A DNA stretch of 64,000 bases from Streptomyces naganishii JCM 4654 (GTDB lineage: Bacteria > Actinomycetota > Actinomycetes > Streptomycetales > Streptomycetaceae), in contig NZ_BMVF01000009.1 in the NCBI RefSeq assembly GCF_014650575.1, forward strand, positions 186,001-250,000, given 5' to 3'. Under the pieces are notes generated by a model. It was not told the DNA's origin, did not search any database, and worked only from the letters and a program-made list of their open reading frames with translations. Below, in pieces: positions 25,351 through 33,638 of the stretch (its first letter is position 1; the number at the start of each line of letters is the position of its first letter). The position numbers and the translations under genes are program-made.

Positions 25351-26469
25351 TCAGGCGGCGACGAGCTCGTGCTCACGGTCCGGCGTCTTGACCTCGGGCT
25401 TCCTGTTCGGCAGCGAGAGCCGGAAGACCTTGCGCCACGCGGAGAACACCTGTTTGGGCAGCGGTCCGGTGACGTACTCCAGCTCGTACTTCTCGAACAG
25501 CGCGCGCACCTTCACCGCGACCTCGGCGTACCGGTTGCTCGGCAGGTCCGGGAACAGGTGGTGCTCGATCTGGTGCGACAGGTTGCCGGTCATGAAGTGC
25601 ATGGCCCTGCTGCCGCTGATGTTCGCCGAGCCCATCATCTGGCGCAGGTACCACTGGCCGCGCGTCTCGCCGTTGATCGACCGGCGCTCGAAGACCTGCA
25701 CGCCCTCGGGGAAGTGCCCGCACATGATCACCGAGTGGGACCAGATGTTGCGGACCAGGTTCGCGGTGAACGTGGCGGCGAGCGTGGTGAGGAACGACGG
25801 GCCCGACAGCAGGGGGTGGATCACGTAGTCCTTGAGCACCTGCTTGCGGATCTTGCGGCCCACGGCCTTGGCCCGCGCGCGGAACTCCGGGTTCTTGCGG
25901 CGCCGCTTGTGCAGGTTCTTGCCGAGCTCCAGGTCGTACGCCGCGATGCCGTACTCGAAGAAGCAGGCGTTGACGAAGTTCCACAGCGGCTGACCGAGGT
26001 GGAACGGGTGCCACTCCTGGTCCTCGTCGACGCGCATGATGCCGTAGCCGAGGTCGTTGTCCTTGCCGATCACGTTGGTGTACGTGTGGTGCAGCTCGTT
26101 GTGCGAGTGCTTCCACTGGTCGGCCGGCGAGACGTGATCCCACTCCCAGGTCGTGGAGTGGATCTTCGGGTCCCGCATCCAGTCCCACTGGCCGTGCAGG
26201 ATGTTGTGGCCGATCTCCATGTTGTCCATGATCTTCGCCACGGACAGACCGGCGGTGCCGAGCAGCCACGCGGGCGGGAACATCGAGAACAGCAGCACGC
26301 CCCTGCTGACCAACTCCAGCTTGCGCTGCGCCGAGATGACCTTGCGGATGTAGGCGGCGTCCTTCTCGCCGCGGCCGGCGATCACCTCGTCACGGATCGC
26401 GTCCAGCTCGCGGCCGAGCTCCTCGATCTGCTCCGCCGTCAGGTGGGCGGTGGGGTCAATGGCGGTCAA
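25351..26469 (-). CDS. Membrane fatty-acid desaturase (acyl-CoA/acyl-lipid type)
   Basis: 372 aa. Start is TTG at 26469: the TAG stop of the reductase gene is part of TAGGAGC, which serves as Shine-Dalgarno, so translation is coupled. Three histidine boxes hold the di-iron site: GHNILHGQWDW, HSHNELHHTYTN and HQIEHHLFPDLP. Hydrophobic helices lie about 55-75 and 220-250. It inserts a cis double bond into a membrane-bound acyl chain with electrons from the partner reductase encoded just upstream. Similar pairs (DesA3 with its reductase) exist in mycobacteria. Regulated probably by the divergent PucR-type gene. Confidence 0.92.
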   Translation of the reverse strand: MTAIDPTAHLTAEQIEELGRELDAIRDEVIAGRGEKDAAYIRKVISAQRKLELVSRGVLLFSMFPPAWLLGTAGLSVAKIMDNMEIGHNILHGQWDWMRDPKIHSTTWEWDHVSPADQWKHSHNELHHTYTNVIGKDNDLGYGIMRVDEDQEWHPFHLGQPLWNFVNACFFEYGIAAYDLELGKNLHKRRRKNPEFRARAKAVGRKIRKQVLKDYVIHPLLSGPSFLTTLAATFTANLVRNIWSHSVIMCGHFPEGVQVFERRSINGETRGQWYLRQMMGSANISGSRAMHFMTGNLSHQIEHHLFPDLPSNRYAEVAVKVRALFEKYELEYVTGPLPKQVFSAWRKVFRLSLPNRKPEVKTPDREHELVAA

Positions 26470-26476
26470 GGTGCTC

Positions 26477-27532
26477 CTACCGTTCGATGTCGCAAGGGCC
26501 CGCCGCGGCGGACACACAGGTCTGGATGAGGACGCCCGGCTCGGCCTCGGTGATCTCGCCGGTGCGCAGGTCGCGGACGGCGCCCGCCTTGAGTGGCGTG
26601 ACGCAGCCGAAGCAGATGCCCATACGGCACCCGGACGGCATGAGCACGCCGGCCTCCTCGCCGACGTCCAGCAACGGCGTGGCGCCGTCCGCGTCGACGG
26701 TCTTGCCGGTGGCGCTGAACGTGACCTCGCCGCCGTCGCCGGCGACGACGATTTTGGGGCGGAAGCGTTCGGTGTGCAGGCGCACTTGGACGCCGTGCCC
26801 GCTCCAGTGCTCTTCGGCGGCGTCAAGCAGGCCCGCGGGCCCGCAGGCCCAGGTCTCGCGCTCGGCCCAGTCGGGCACGAGTTCGTCGAGACGGGCGATG
26901 TCGAGCATGCCGTCCGTGTCGGTGTGCACCTCGATGAGCCGCAGCTTCTCGTCCGCGACCAGATCGTGCAGTTCGTCTCGGAAGATGACGTCCTGCGCCC
27001 GTGGCGCGCAGTGGACCATGACGACGTCGTCGAACTCGGTGTCGCGCAGCATGCCCATCACGGGCGTGATGCCGCTGCCGGCCGTCAGGTAGAGCACCTT
27101 GGCGGGCTTGGCCGGCGGCAGCACGAAGTCACCGGTCGCCTGGTCGAGCTGGATCAGCGTGCCCGGTCTCGCCCTGCGGACCAGGTGGTTGCTGACCTTG
27201 CCGTCCGGGATCGCCTTCACGGTGATCGCGACGCGGCCGTCCTGGCGGTTCGTCGGCGAGGTGATGGAATAGGCACGCCACAGGCGTACGCCGTCGACGT
27301 CGACCCCGATCCGCACGTACTGACCGGCTGTGTGGCCGCGCCAGCCCCGTCCCGGCCTGATCACGACCGTCGCGGCGTCACCCGTCTCGGGGCGCACGGC
27401 CTCGATGCGCCCCCGCAGGTCGGCGCCCGCACGCAGTGGGCTGACCAGGTCGAGGTAGTCCGACGGCAGCAGCGGTGTCGTGACCATCTCCAGCAGTTTC
27501 CACGCCCTGCTGCGCAGGGCTGCACTCGTCAT
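26477..27532 (-). CDS. Ferredoxin-NADP(H)-type oxidoreductase with C-terminal 2Fe-2S domain
   Basis: 351 aa, ATG at 27532. The order is FAD domain (about 45-140; RAYSITSPTNR is the flavin motif), NAD(P) domain (about 145-255; YLTAGSGITPVMGML, then WACGPAGLL), and plant-type ferredoxin domain (about 265-351) with CRMGICFGC and a distal QTCVS cysteine, the C-x4-C-x2-C...C pattern. It passes electrons from NADPH to the desaturase encoded immediately downstream (7-base gap). The first 40 residues are a helical extension seen in desaturase partners. Confidence 0.93.
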   Translation of the reverse strand: MTSAALRSRAWKLLEMVTTPLLPSDYLDLVSPLRAGADLRGRIEAVRPETGDAATVVIRPGRGWRGHTAGQYVRIGVDVDGVRLWRAYSITSPTNRQDGRVAITVKAIPDGKVSNHLVRRARPGTLIQLDQATGDFVLPPAKPAKVLYLTAGSGITPVMGMLRDTEFDDVVMVHCAPRAQDVIFRDELHDLVADEKLRLIEVHTDTDGMLDIARLDELVPDWAERETWACGPAGLLDAAEEHWSGHGVQVRLHTERFRPKIVVAGDGGEVTFSATGKTVDADGATPLLDVGEEAGVLMPSGCRMGICFGCVTPLKAGAVRDLRTGEITEAEPGVLIQTCVSAAAGPCDIER

Positions 27533-27619
27533 GACTCCAGCTTGCTGCGTCTCAGGGCGTAAAGTCCTGACCGTAGGACGTGAATCTGGTGGGTGCAATT
27601 GTTCGCAGGGAATAAAAAC

Positions 27620-28759
27620 GTGAGTCGTGTGACCCAGAGGGCCAGCGAGCTGGCCCTGGATGAGACGACGGTCACCGCACTTCGGGCCGCGCTGAAGACC
27701 ACCGCCGACGAGGTGGTCCAGGCGATCATCGACGAGGTCCCTTCCTACGCCAACGCCCTCTCGGGTCACATGGGCGCCACCATCCGCCGAGCCGTTCGCA
27801 CCGCCCTCGGGCACTACCTGGACCTCGCGAGCGGGAACGCCACGGGCGGCGACGGCGGTGACGCGGCCTACGAGCTGGGCCGCGGCGAGGTGCGCGACGG
27901 CCGTTCGATGGACGCCCTGCTCAGCGCCTACCGCGTCGGCGCCCGCGTGGCCTGGCGATGCCTGGCGGCGGGCGCCGTACCCGCCGGTCTGCCCGCAGCC
28001 GAGGTCGCCAAGTTCGCAGAGCTGACCTTCGCCTACATCGACGAGCTCTCCGCCGCGAGCGCCGCGGGCCACGCCGACGAACTGGCCGCCCGGGGCAGGG
28101 CCCACGAGCGCCATCTGGAACACCTGGCCCGCGACCTCCTCGCCGGCGTGAGCCCGGACGTGCTGCTGGCGTCTGCTCAACGGGCCGGATGGCAGCCTCC
28201 GGTTACGCTGACGGCGGTCCTGCTGCCCGCCGCCCAGGCCCGGCCCGCCTACCGCGCGCTCGACCCGAGCACCCTCGTCCTCGACGATCTGCCGGACGCC
28301 ACCGGTGTGCTGCTCGTCCCCGATGCCGACCGAGCACATCTCTTGCGGCAGCTGACCGACCGCACCGCCGTGGCCGGCCCGGCCCGGCCATGGACTCGCG
28401 CGTCATCCTCGTACGCACGAGCCGCACGCGCGCGCTCCCTCTCCCCGGATGTCCGCGACACCGAGGACCACCTGCCCGAGTTGGTGCTGAGCGCCGACGC
28501 GGACGCGTTCGCAGACCTGCGTGCCCGAGCCCTCGCACCGCTGCGGACCCTGCCTGTGGCGACCGCACGGCGGCTGGAGGAGACGTTGCGGGCGTGGCTG
28601 CTGCACCAGGGCAGGCGGGAGGAGGTGGCGGCGGCGTTGTTCGTCCATCCCCAGACGGTCCGGTACCGGATGTCGCAGCTGCGGGAGCTGTTTCCGGACC
28701 TCGCCTCGCCACACCGGGTCCTTGAACTGACGCTGGCGGTCGGCCTTCGGGCCAGTTGA
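27620..28759 (+). CDS. PucR-type transcriptional regulator
   Basis: 379 aa from GTG 27620 (AGGGAA upstream; GTG 27593 is the alternative). The N-terminal two thirds are a helical GGDEF-like/RsbR-type sensor region; residues about 320-379 form the PucR C-terminal HTH: LEETLRAWLLHQGRREEVAAALFVHPQTVRYRMSQLREL (quoted in parts: WLLHQGRREEVAAAL, FVHPQTVRYRMSQL). It is divergent from the reductase/desaturase pair with an 87-base gap, so it most likely controls that operon in response to a lipid or membrane signal. Confidence 0.85.
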   Translation: MSRVTQRASELALDETTVTALRAALKTTADEVVQAIIDEVPSYANALSGHMGATIRRAVRTALGHYLDLASGNATGGDGGDAAYELGRGEVRDGRSMDALLSAYRVGARVAWRCLAAGAVPAGLPAAEVAKFAELTFAYIDELSAASAAGHADELAARGRAHERHLEHLARDLLAGVSPDVLLASAQRAGWQPPVTLTAVLLPAAQARPAYRALDPSTLVLDDLPDATGVLLVPDADRAHLLRQLTDRTAVAGPARPWTRASSSYARAARARSLSPDVRDTEDHLPELVLSADADAFADLRARALAPLRTLPVATARRLEETLRAWLLHQGRREEVAAALFVHPQTVRYRMSQLRELFPDLASPHRVLELTLAVGLRAS

Positions 28760-28842
28760 CGCATCGGTGAAGCGCTACGCGGCCCGGGAGGTCGTTCCAT
28801 CTGGTCGGACCTTGCAGTCGTAACCTCCGTTGCAGGGGCGGT

Positions 28843-29033
28843 CGTGAGACGTGAGAGGGGCTGGGGCGTGAGTGAGACACCCCCGAACACCCTGCAATAC
28901 CGCTTCGACGGGCCAGAAGACGCTCCGGTCCTGATCCTGGGTCCCTCACTGGGTACCACCTGGCACAGGTTGTAGAGACCGTCTCCGGGCGTCCACGTCA
29001 GTCCAGGGCGGGTGCGTAATAGCAGGTCAGGGC
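28843..29033 (+). repeat. Long dispersed repeat, copy A
   Basis: 191 bases that recur at 56188-56378. The first about 137 bases differ at one position only; the last about 50 are roughly 80% alike. Both copies carry the same 35-codon pcaD-like start and, on the opposite strand, the same short coding end (ALTCYYAPALD / ALTCYFAPALD). Confidence 0.92.
28868..28975 (+). pseudogene. pcaD: 5' fragment of 3-oxoadipate enol-lactonase gene (copy A)
   Basis: GTG 28868 starts 35 codons: MSETPPNTLQYRFDGPEDAP then VLILGPSLGTTWHRL and TAG. This is the recognisable N-terminus of PcaD-type alpha/beta hydrolases of the beta-ketoadipate pathway, up to the oxyanion-hole strand; the remaining about 220 codons are absent. 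It is part of a repeated block, so its presence marks a rearrangement rather than a working pathway. Confidence 0.75.
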
Positions 29034-29331
29034 ATCATGTCCGAGGCTGTCGACGTAGTTGGTGACAGAGGTGTGACAGCGCCCGTGACAGCCGGTGATA
29101 GGGCGAGGCCGCGCAGGGGAGCACGCTGGCGGGGCCTCTGTCCGGAGCCACGAGACGAAGTCCCACCGGAGCACTCCGGTGGGACTTCGTCTCGAGTTCG
29201 ACTGTGCTTGCGCGCATGACGCGCTCGGATCCTCATGTAAGAGGTGTTCCTGCGAGGCGCTCGGGGGTCGCTGGATTTGCGATCGCAGCCAGCAAGACGG
29301 GGATCACGCACGACTAACACGGCCAGTGGAA
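29034..29331. other. Spacer with a long perfect hairpin
   Basis: About 300 bases without a gene. Apart from the hairpin at 29151-29194 nothing is recognised. It lies between the duplicated pcaD block and methyltransferase debris. Confidence 0.35.
29151..29194. terminator. 21-bp perfect inverted repeat
   Basis: CGAGACGAAGTCCCACCGGAG (21 bases, at 29151-29171) is followed after CA by its exact complement (29174-29194). As RNA this is an extremely stable hairpin; it may terminate in both directions or be an element end. No T-tract follows. Confidence 0.6.
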
Positions 29332-29465
29332 CTACAGCATTAGCGCCGGCGGTGAACGATGGAGGTCGATGAACCCCAGCGTCCCGATCGCGTATGCGGC
29401 GTCGAACGGGACGGCTTCGGCCAGATATTCGGCCACGTCTCCATGGACGAACTCCACCCCTTTGT
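29332..29465 (-). pseudogene. Fragment of a SAM-dependent methyltransferase
   Basis: In the frame other than that of the response regulator the leftward strand reads KGVEFVHGDVAEYLAEAVPF then DAAYAIGTLGFIDLHRSPPA, which are motifs II-IV of a class I methyltransferase (acidic HGD, then the FD..Y..GTL.F strand). Both the SAM-binding start and the rest of the protein are missing. The response-regulator frame runs over it. Confidence 0.55.
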
Positions 29466-30356
29466 ACGTTCTCGAGCAGCGTTGCGTTTCATCGTGGCGC
29501 TCCGATCGACGGGGCTGTCCTTCCTGGGACTTGTCAGTGACCCGGGAGCATCCCGGCTGGGTGTTGGTCTCGCCGACGGGAGTGACTCGCTGATGGCGTC
29601 CGACCGGCTCGGCTCCGGGAGTTCTGGCCGGAGGACGTAGCCGGCACCGGGCACGGTGTGCAGGAGCGGCTCGCGGCCAGCGTCGATCTTCTGCCGCAGG
29701 TAGCCGATGCACAGTTCGACGACGCGGGAGCGGTCGCCGAAGTCGTGGGACCAGACCTGGTCGAGGATCTCTGCGGTGCTGTGCGCGCGGTGGGGGTTGC
29801 GCATCAGGAAGCGCAGCAGGGCGAACTCGTTGGAGGTGAGGTCCACCGGTTCGCCTCCGCGGGTGACCTCGCGGGCCTCCTCGTCCATCGCCAGGTCGGC
29901 GACCACCAGACGACGTGTGGCACGGACGGAATCCGCCTCCTGCCGGGTCATGCCGGCACGGCGCAGCATGGCCCGGAGGCGCGTGACGATCTCTGCGAGG
30001 CCGACCGGCTTCGTGAGGCAGGCGTCGCCTGCCGATATGTCCGCGTCCAGGACATCGCAGGCGGTGAGGAAGAGCACGCACACGCTGGGCAGGAGTGCGT
30101 GGATGTGGTGTGCCACTTCCGAGCCTTGGATGTCGGGTAGCAGCATATCCAGCACCACCGCGTCCGGGCGGAACCGTTCGGCCAGGACCACGGCGCCGGC
30201 GCCGTCTTCGGCACTGCGGACGTGCCAGCCCTGATACCGCAGCACCGTGGTGACTACATACTCCGCATCGGGCTCGTCGTCCACGACGAGGATCCGCGCG
30301 GGAGTGCCGTCCGCGCGCAGCAGGGGCGGGAGCTTGAGTGCGGGCTGCGGGTCCAT
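29340..30356 (-). CDS. OmpR-family response regulator with aberrant C-terminal extension
   Basis: 338 aa from ATG 30356. Receiver domain about 20-130: RILVVDDEPDAEYVV (acidic pair), VVLDMLLPD (phospho-Asp about 67), LFLTACD, CLTKPVGL. The winged helix is about 150-235: VDLTSNEFALLRFLMRNPHR, RSRVVELCIGYLRQKID and TVPGAGYVLRPE. OmpR-type regulators normally stop here (about 235-240 aa). Instead about 100 Ser/Arg/Pro-rich residues follow that are out-of-frame translation of neighbouring debris including a methyltransferase scrap. The true stop was probably lost by deletion. The receiver loop before the Lys is shortened. No sensor kinase is adjacent. Confidence 0.7.
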   Translation of the reverse strand: MDPQPALKLPPLLRADGTPARILVVDDEPDAEYVVTTVLRYQGWHVRSAEDGAGAVVLAERFRPDAVVLDMLLPDIQGSEVAHHIHALLPSVCVLFLTACDVLDADISAGDACLTKPVGLAEIVTRLRAMLRRAGMTRQEADSVRATRRLVVADLAMDEEAREVTRGGEPVDLTSNEFALLRFLMRNPHRAHSTAEILDQVWSHDFGDRSRVVELCIGYLRQKIDAGREPLLHTVPGAGYVLRPELPEPSRSDAISESLPSARPTPSRDAPGSLTSPRKDSPVDRSATMKRNAARERTKGWSSSMETWPNIWPKPSRSTPHTRSGRWGSSTSIVHRRR

Positions 30357-30533
30357 GACGCCGTCCTGTCGGCTGCTCGGTGGAGAAGGGGAATACCCGA
30401 GACTGCCATGCGCAGCTCTGAGTGGGCTCTCAGTTCCTTGGTCCGGCAAGCCCTGGTACGGCTGCCGGCCGCATCGCCCGTCGGCCTGGTCCCGGCGAGC
30501 TGGAAACGGGTCGGATAGCGGTGGGCGGCGCGG

Positions 30534-30830
30534 ACGCGGTGGGTCGGCTACGCCCTCGCGGACGTCGCGGCGGCCGTCCTGACCGGGCCGTGGCTGGTAC
30601 TGGTTGCCGCCGGACTGGTGGAGGTTGCGTTCCAGGCGAGAGCGGCCGGGGCGCGTGCCGGTCGGGCTGCAGAGTTGCCGGTTCCGCCGGCGGTGCTCGT
30701 CCCTGCGGCGGGTGTTCTGGGGCCGCTGGCGTGGGTGGCGTTGAAGGCGGTGGCGCTTTCGTACGGCCGCGGCTTCGTGATCACCCCGCTGAAACGGACC
30801 GACGCAGTCGACCACTACCAGCCCGCCGTC
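30534..30830 (+). pseudogene. Relic of a chromate transporter (ChrA)
   Basis: Rightward frame with two hydrophobic stretches (VGYALADVAAAVLTGPWLVL..; VLVPAAGVLGPLAWVAL) ending in KAVALSYGRGFVITPLKRTDAVDHY, close to the SYGGGFVIIPLMQ.DAV signature of CHR proteins. Conserved positions are mutated and neither end of the gene remains. The rest of 30.36-31.08 kb holds nothing else I can support. Confidence 0.45.
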
Positions 30831-31080
30831 CCGACGGGCAGTGTCGCAACCGATGTCGGCTTTCGAGCCCAAGCGGCCTGGGAGCGGGCGGTCCGAGTGG
30901 GGCCCAGGCCCGGGCCGGAGCCGCAGTTGCGGCCTGCCGTCGCTCCGACCGGGTGAGTGGGCGGGCGCACTGCCGCTCGGCACCCACCATGGTCCTGCCC
31001 CATCGGCGTCAGCGGACAAGCCTGTTGGTGTGTCGCGCTCTGGATTTTGAGGAGAGCGGAAATTTGGAAAGAAGCCGTGC

Positions 31081-32430
31081 TCAGGGCGCGGCCCGGGTGG
31101 AGGGGGCCGTGCCGGATGTGCTGGCCGATGGTGTGCCGGGCAGCGCTGCGGCGATCGGTCCGGCAGCCTGTCTCGGGCTGTCCAGCGGCTGGCGCTTGGT
31201 GATCAACGGGGACAGGGCGAGCGCGGAAGATGCCGAGAGCATGCCGCCGAGGATCAGGGTCGAGCGAGTGCCGAAGGCGTCGGAGACCACGCCGACGAGG
31301 GGGGCACCGATGGGGGTGCCGCCGAGGAGGACGAGGAAGTAGACGGACAGCACGCGGCCGCGCAGGTGCGGTTCGGTATGCAGTTGGGCCAGGGCGTTGG
31401 CGGTGGTGGTGACGGTGACCGCGGCGTAGCCGGTGGGGATCAGCAGCGCCATGAAGGTGCCGTAGCCGGGCATCACGCCCAGCGCGGCTTCCAGTACTCC
31501 GAAGACGGTGGTTGCGGTGACCAGACGGCGTGCGGTGGGAGGCTGACCGCCGTGGGCCGTGAGGACGGCGCCGATGAGGCTGCCTGCCGCGTAGGCGGCC
31601 GAGAGGTAGCCGAAGGCGGCTGCGCCGGAGTGGAAGACCCTGATGGCTGCGAGGGAGATGGTGACCTGGAAGTTGAGGCCGAAGGCGCCGACGACGGCGA
31701 TGAGAGTGATCGCGAACAGCAGTTGCGGGGTTGTGGTGATGTGGCGGAACGCCTCGGTGAGCCGTGGACCACGGTGCTGAGGCCCGCTGTGCTCGTGTGG
31801 TGCGCCGGTCGGGGCGGTGATCAGGCCGTACAGGACCGCCAGGTAGGAGACGGAGTTGATGAGGAACACCGGGCCGGTACCCAAGGCGGCGACGGTCAGG
31901 CCCGCTGCGGCAGGGCCGAGGATGCGAGCGACGTTGAACTGGGCGGAGTTCAGGCTGACCGCGGTGGGCACCCGGTCCCGGCTGACCAGTTCGGAGATGA
32001 AGGCGTTGCGGGCGGGGCTGTCCACGGCGGTTGCGGTGCCGAGGGCGAGGGCCAGCGCGTACAGGGACCACAGGTTCACTGCCCCGGTGACGGTCAGCAG
32101 TCCCAGCAGCAGGGACTGCACCGCCATGGCGGTCTGCGTGATCAGCAGCAGCCGGCGCTTGGGGAACCGGTCGGCGAGGACGCCCCCGGTCAGGCCGAGC
32201 AGCGTCTGGGGCAGGAACTGCAGCGCGGTGATGACACCGACCGCGCTGCCGCTGTTTCCGGTGAGGTGGAGGACGAGTAGATCCTGGGCCGCACGCTGCA
32301 TCCAGGTGCCCACGTTGGAGGTCAACTGGCCGAGCAGATAGCGGCGGAAGGGTCGGACGGCCAGTGTGGCGAGCGCCGTGCTTGGAGTCTTGCTTGCCCT
32401 CCGTGCGCCGGCTTGGCGGTCCGTGCTCAT
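31081..32430 (-). CDS. MFS exporter of the siderophore operon
   Basis: 449 aa, ATG at 32430 overlapping the decarboxylase stop (ATGA). Twelve membrane helices; PFRRYLLGQLTSNVGTWMQ opens helix 1, and the loop 2-3 motif GGVLADRFPKRRLLL and the helix 5-6 text SPARNAFISELVSRDRVPTAVSLNS (read as SPARNAFISELV then PTAVSLNSAQFN) are typical of the EntS/TMS-type drug and siderophore efflux group. It is the last gene of a coupled operon and would export the finished siderophore by proton antiport. Confidence 0.9.
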   Translation of the reverse strand: MSTDRQAGARRASKTPSTALATLAVRPFRRYLLGQLTSNVGTWMQRAAQDLLVLHLTGNSGSAVGVITALQFLPQTLLGLTGGVLADRFPKRRLLLITQTAMAVQSLLLGLLTVTGAVNLWSLYALALALGTATAVDSPARNAFISELVSRDRVPTAVSLNSAQFNVARILGPAAAGLTVAALGTGPVFLINSVSYLAVLYGLITAPTGAPHEHSGPQHRGPRLTEAFRHITTTPQLLFAITLIAVVGAFGLNFQVTISLAAIRVFHSGAAAFGYLSAAYAAGSLIGAVLTAHGGQPPTARRLVTATTVFGVLEAALGVMPGYGTFMALLIPTGYAAVTVTTTANALAQLHTEPHLRGRVLSVYFLVLLGGTPIGAPLVGVVSDAFGTRSTLILGGMLSASSALALSPLITKRQPLDSPRQAAGPIAAALPGTPSASTSGTAPSTRAAP

Positions 32431-33638
32431 GCCGTCTGGAAGGCGCAGGCACCGGCGATGGGCGTGTCGGCGTCGTCGACGTGGTGGAAGGTCGGGTGGG
32501 GGTGCATGAGGAAGTCGTGGTGGGAGATGTTCCAGGCGTAGGCGCCTGCCATGGCGAAGGCGATCCGGTCGCCCACCCGCAGCCGGTCGACCCTGGCGCG
32601 GCGGGCCAGGACGTCCTTGGGCGTGCACAGTTGTCCGACGAGGGTCACCGGCTCGTCGCGGGCCTCGGGGCGGGTCCAGGGCTGGTGCCAGGAGTCGTCG
32701 GGGATGACCTCGAAGGGCTGGTTGTGCTGTTTCGCGGCGGGGGTGCGCAGGTGGTGTGTGCCTCCGCGCAGGACGGCGAACGCCTCGCCGCGGCTGAACT
32801 TGATGTCCAGGACCTCGGTGACGTACCAGCCGCAGTAGGCGGTGACCGAGCGGCCCGGTTCGATTCGCAGTGTCAGGTCGGGATGGCGCTCCAGCGTCCG
32901 GCGCAGCCCGATCCCGAAGGTCGGCCAGTCGAAGACGTCGCGGGGGTGGGCGTAGTCGACGCCCATTCCGCCTCCGATGTCGACCTCGCTCAGGGTGATC
33001 CCTCGGTGGTGCGCCCAGCGGTCTGCCCAGCCCATGACCTGGTCGACGAGGGCCAGGTGGGCGCGCGCGTCGAGGCCGTTGGCCAGGTGGGCGTGGAGCC
33101 CGTGCAGCCGGATACGCCCGTCGGCGGCGATGATGTGCAGGCATCGGTCCAGCTGGGAGGGGTCCAGGCCGAAGGGGCTGGGCCCGCCGCCCATGGCCAG
33201 CGCGACCGACCGGATCGCCACGGGCACGTTGACGCGCAGGAGGACGTCGGCGGTGCGGTCGCCCAGTACCGTCGTCAGGGTGCGCAGCTCATGTTCGCTT
33301 TCGATGTGGAGGCGTTCGGCACCGGCGTCCAGGGCCTGGACCAGTTCGGCCGGGGTCTTGCCGGGTCCGCCGAAGGCGATCGGCGCGTCGGGCAGGAGGC
33401 CGCGGATGTGGCGGATCTCGCCGCCTGAGGCCACCTCGAACCCGTTCACGTGCTCGGCGAGGGCCTGCAGCAGTCGGGGGTCGGAGTTGGCCTTGGTGGC
33501 GTACAGCAGTTCAACGCGTTGCGGCAGGGCGGCGCGGATGGCGCCGGCGTGTCGGCGCAGGCCGGGCAGGTCGTAGAGGTAGGCGGGCAGGTCGTCGTCG
33601 GCGAGCTGGTGGACGTGGTGCAGCAGGGCGGCTCTCAT
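32427..33638 (-). CDS. Type III PLP-dependent amino-acid decarboxylase (SbnH/PvsE/LysA fold)
   Basis: 403 aa, ATG at 33638 overlapping the stop of the upstream synthetase (ATGA). Alanine-racemase-like barrel with the PLP lysine in LLYATKANSDP (about residue 50), GGGMGVDY (phosphate-binding Gly loop, about 225), RIEPGRSVTAYCGWY, and the dimer-interface CTPKDVLA with the acidic/Cys pair, then GAYAWNISHHDF. Homologues SbnH and PvsE supply a diamine or ethanolamine unit during carboxylate siderophore synthesis. Substrate here is unknown (amino acid or amino-acid–citrate adduct). Confidence 0.88.
   Translation of the reverse strand: MRAALLHHVHQLADDDLPAYLYDLPGLRRHAGAIRAALPQRVELLYATKANSDPRLLQALAEHVNGFEVASGGEIRHIRGLLPDAPIAFGGPGKTPAELVQALDAGAERLHIESEHELRTLTTVLGDRTADVLLRVNVPVAIRSVALAMGGGPSPFGLDPSQLDRCLHIIAADGRIRLHGLHAHLANGLDARAHLALVDQVMGWADRWAHHRGITLSEVDIGGGMGVDYAHPRDVFDWPTFGIGLRRTLERHPDLTLRIEPGRSVTAYCGWYVTEVLDIKFSRGEAFAVLRGGTHHLRTPAAKQHNQPFEVIPDDSWHQPWTRPEARDEPVTLVGQLCTPKDVLARRARVDRLRVGDRIAFAMAGAYAWNISHHDFLMHPHPTFHHVDDADTPIAGACAFQTA

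Noticed and set aside
25342..26529. Rightward frame opposite the desaturase
   Set aside because: Antisense shadow; the opposite strand has three intact histidine boxes.
27533..28339. Extended N-terminus for the ferredoxin reductase (620 codons)
   Set aside because: It would overlap the divergent PucR gene; homologous text begins at the ATG 27532.
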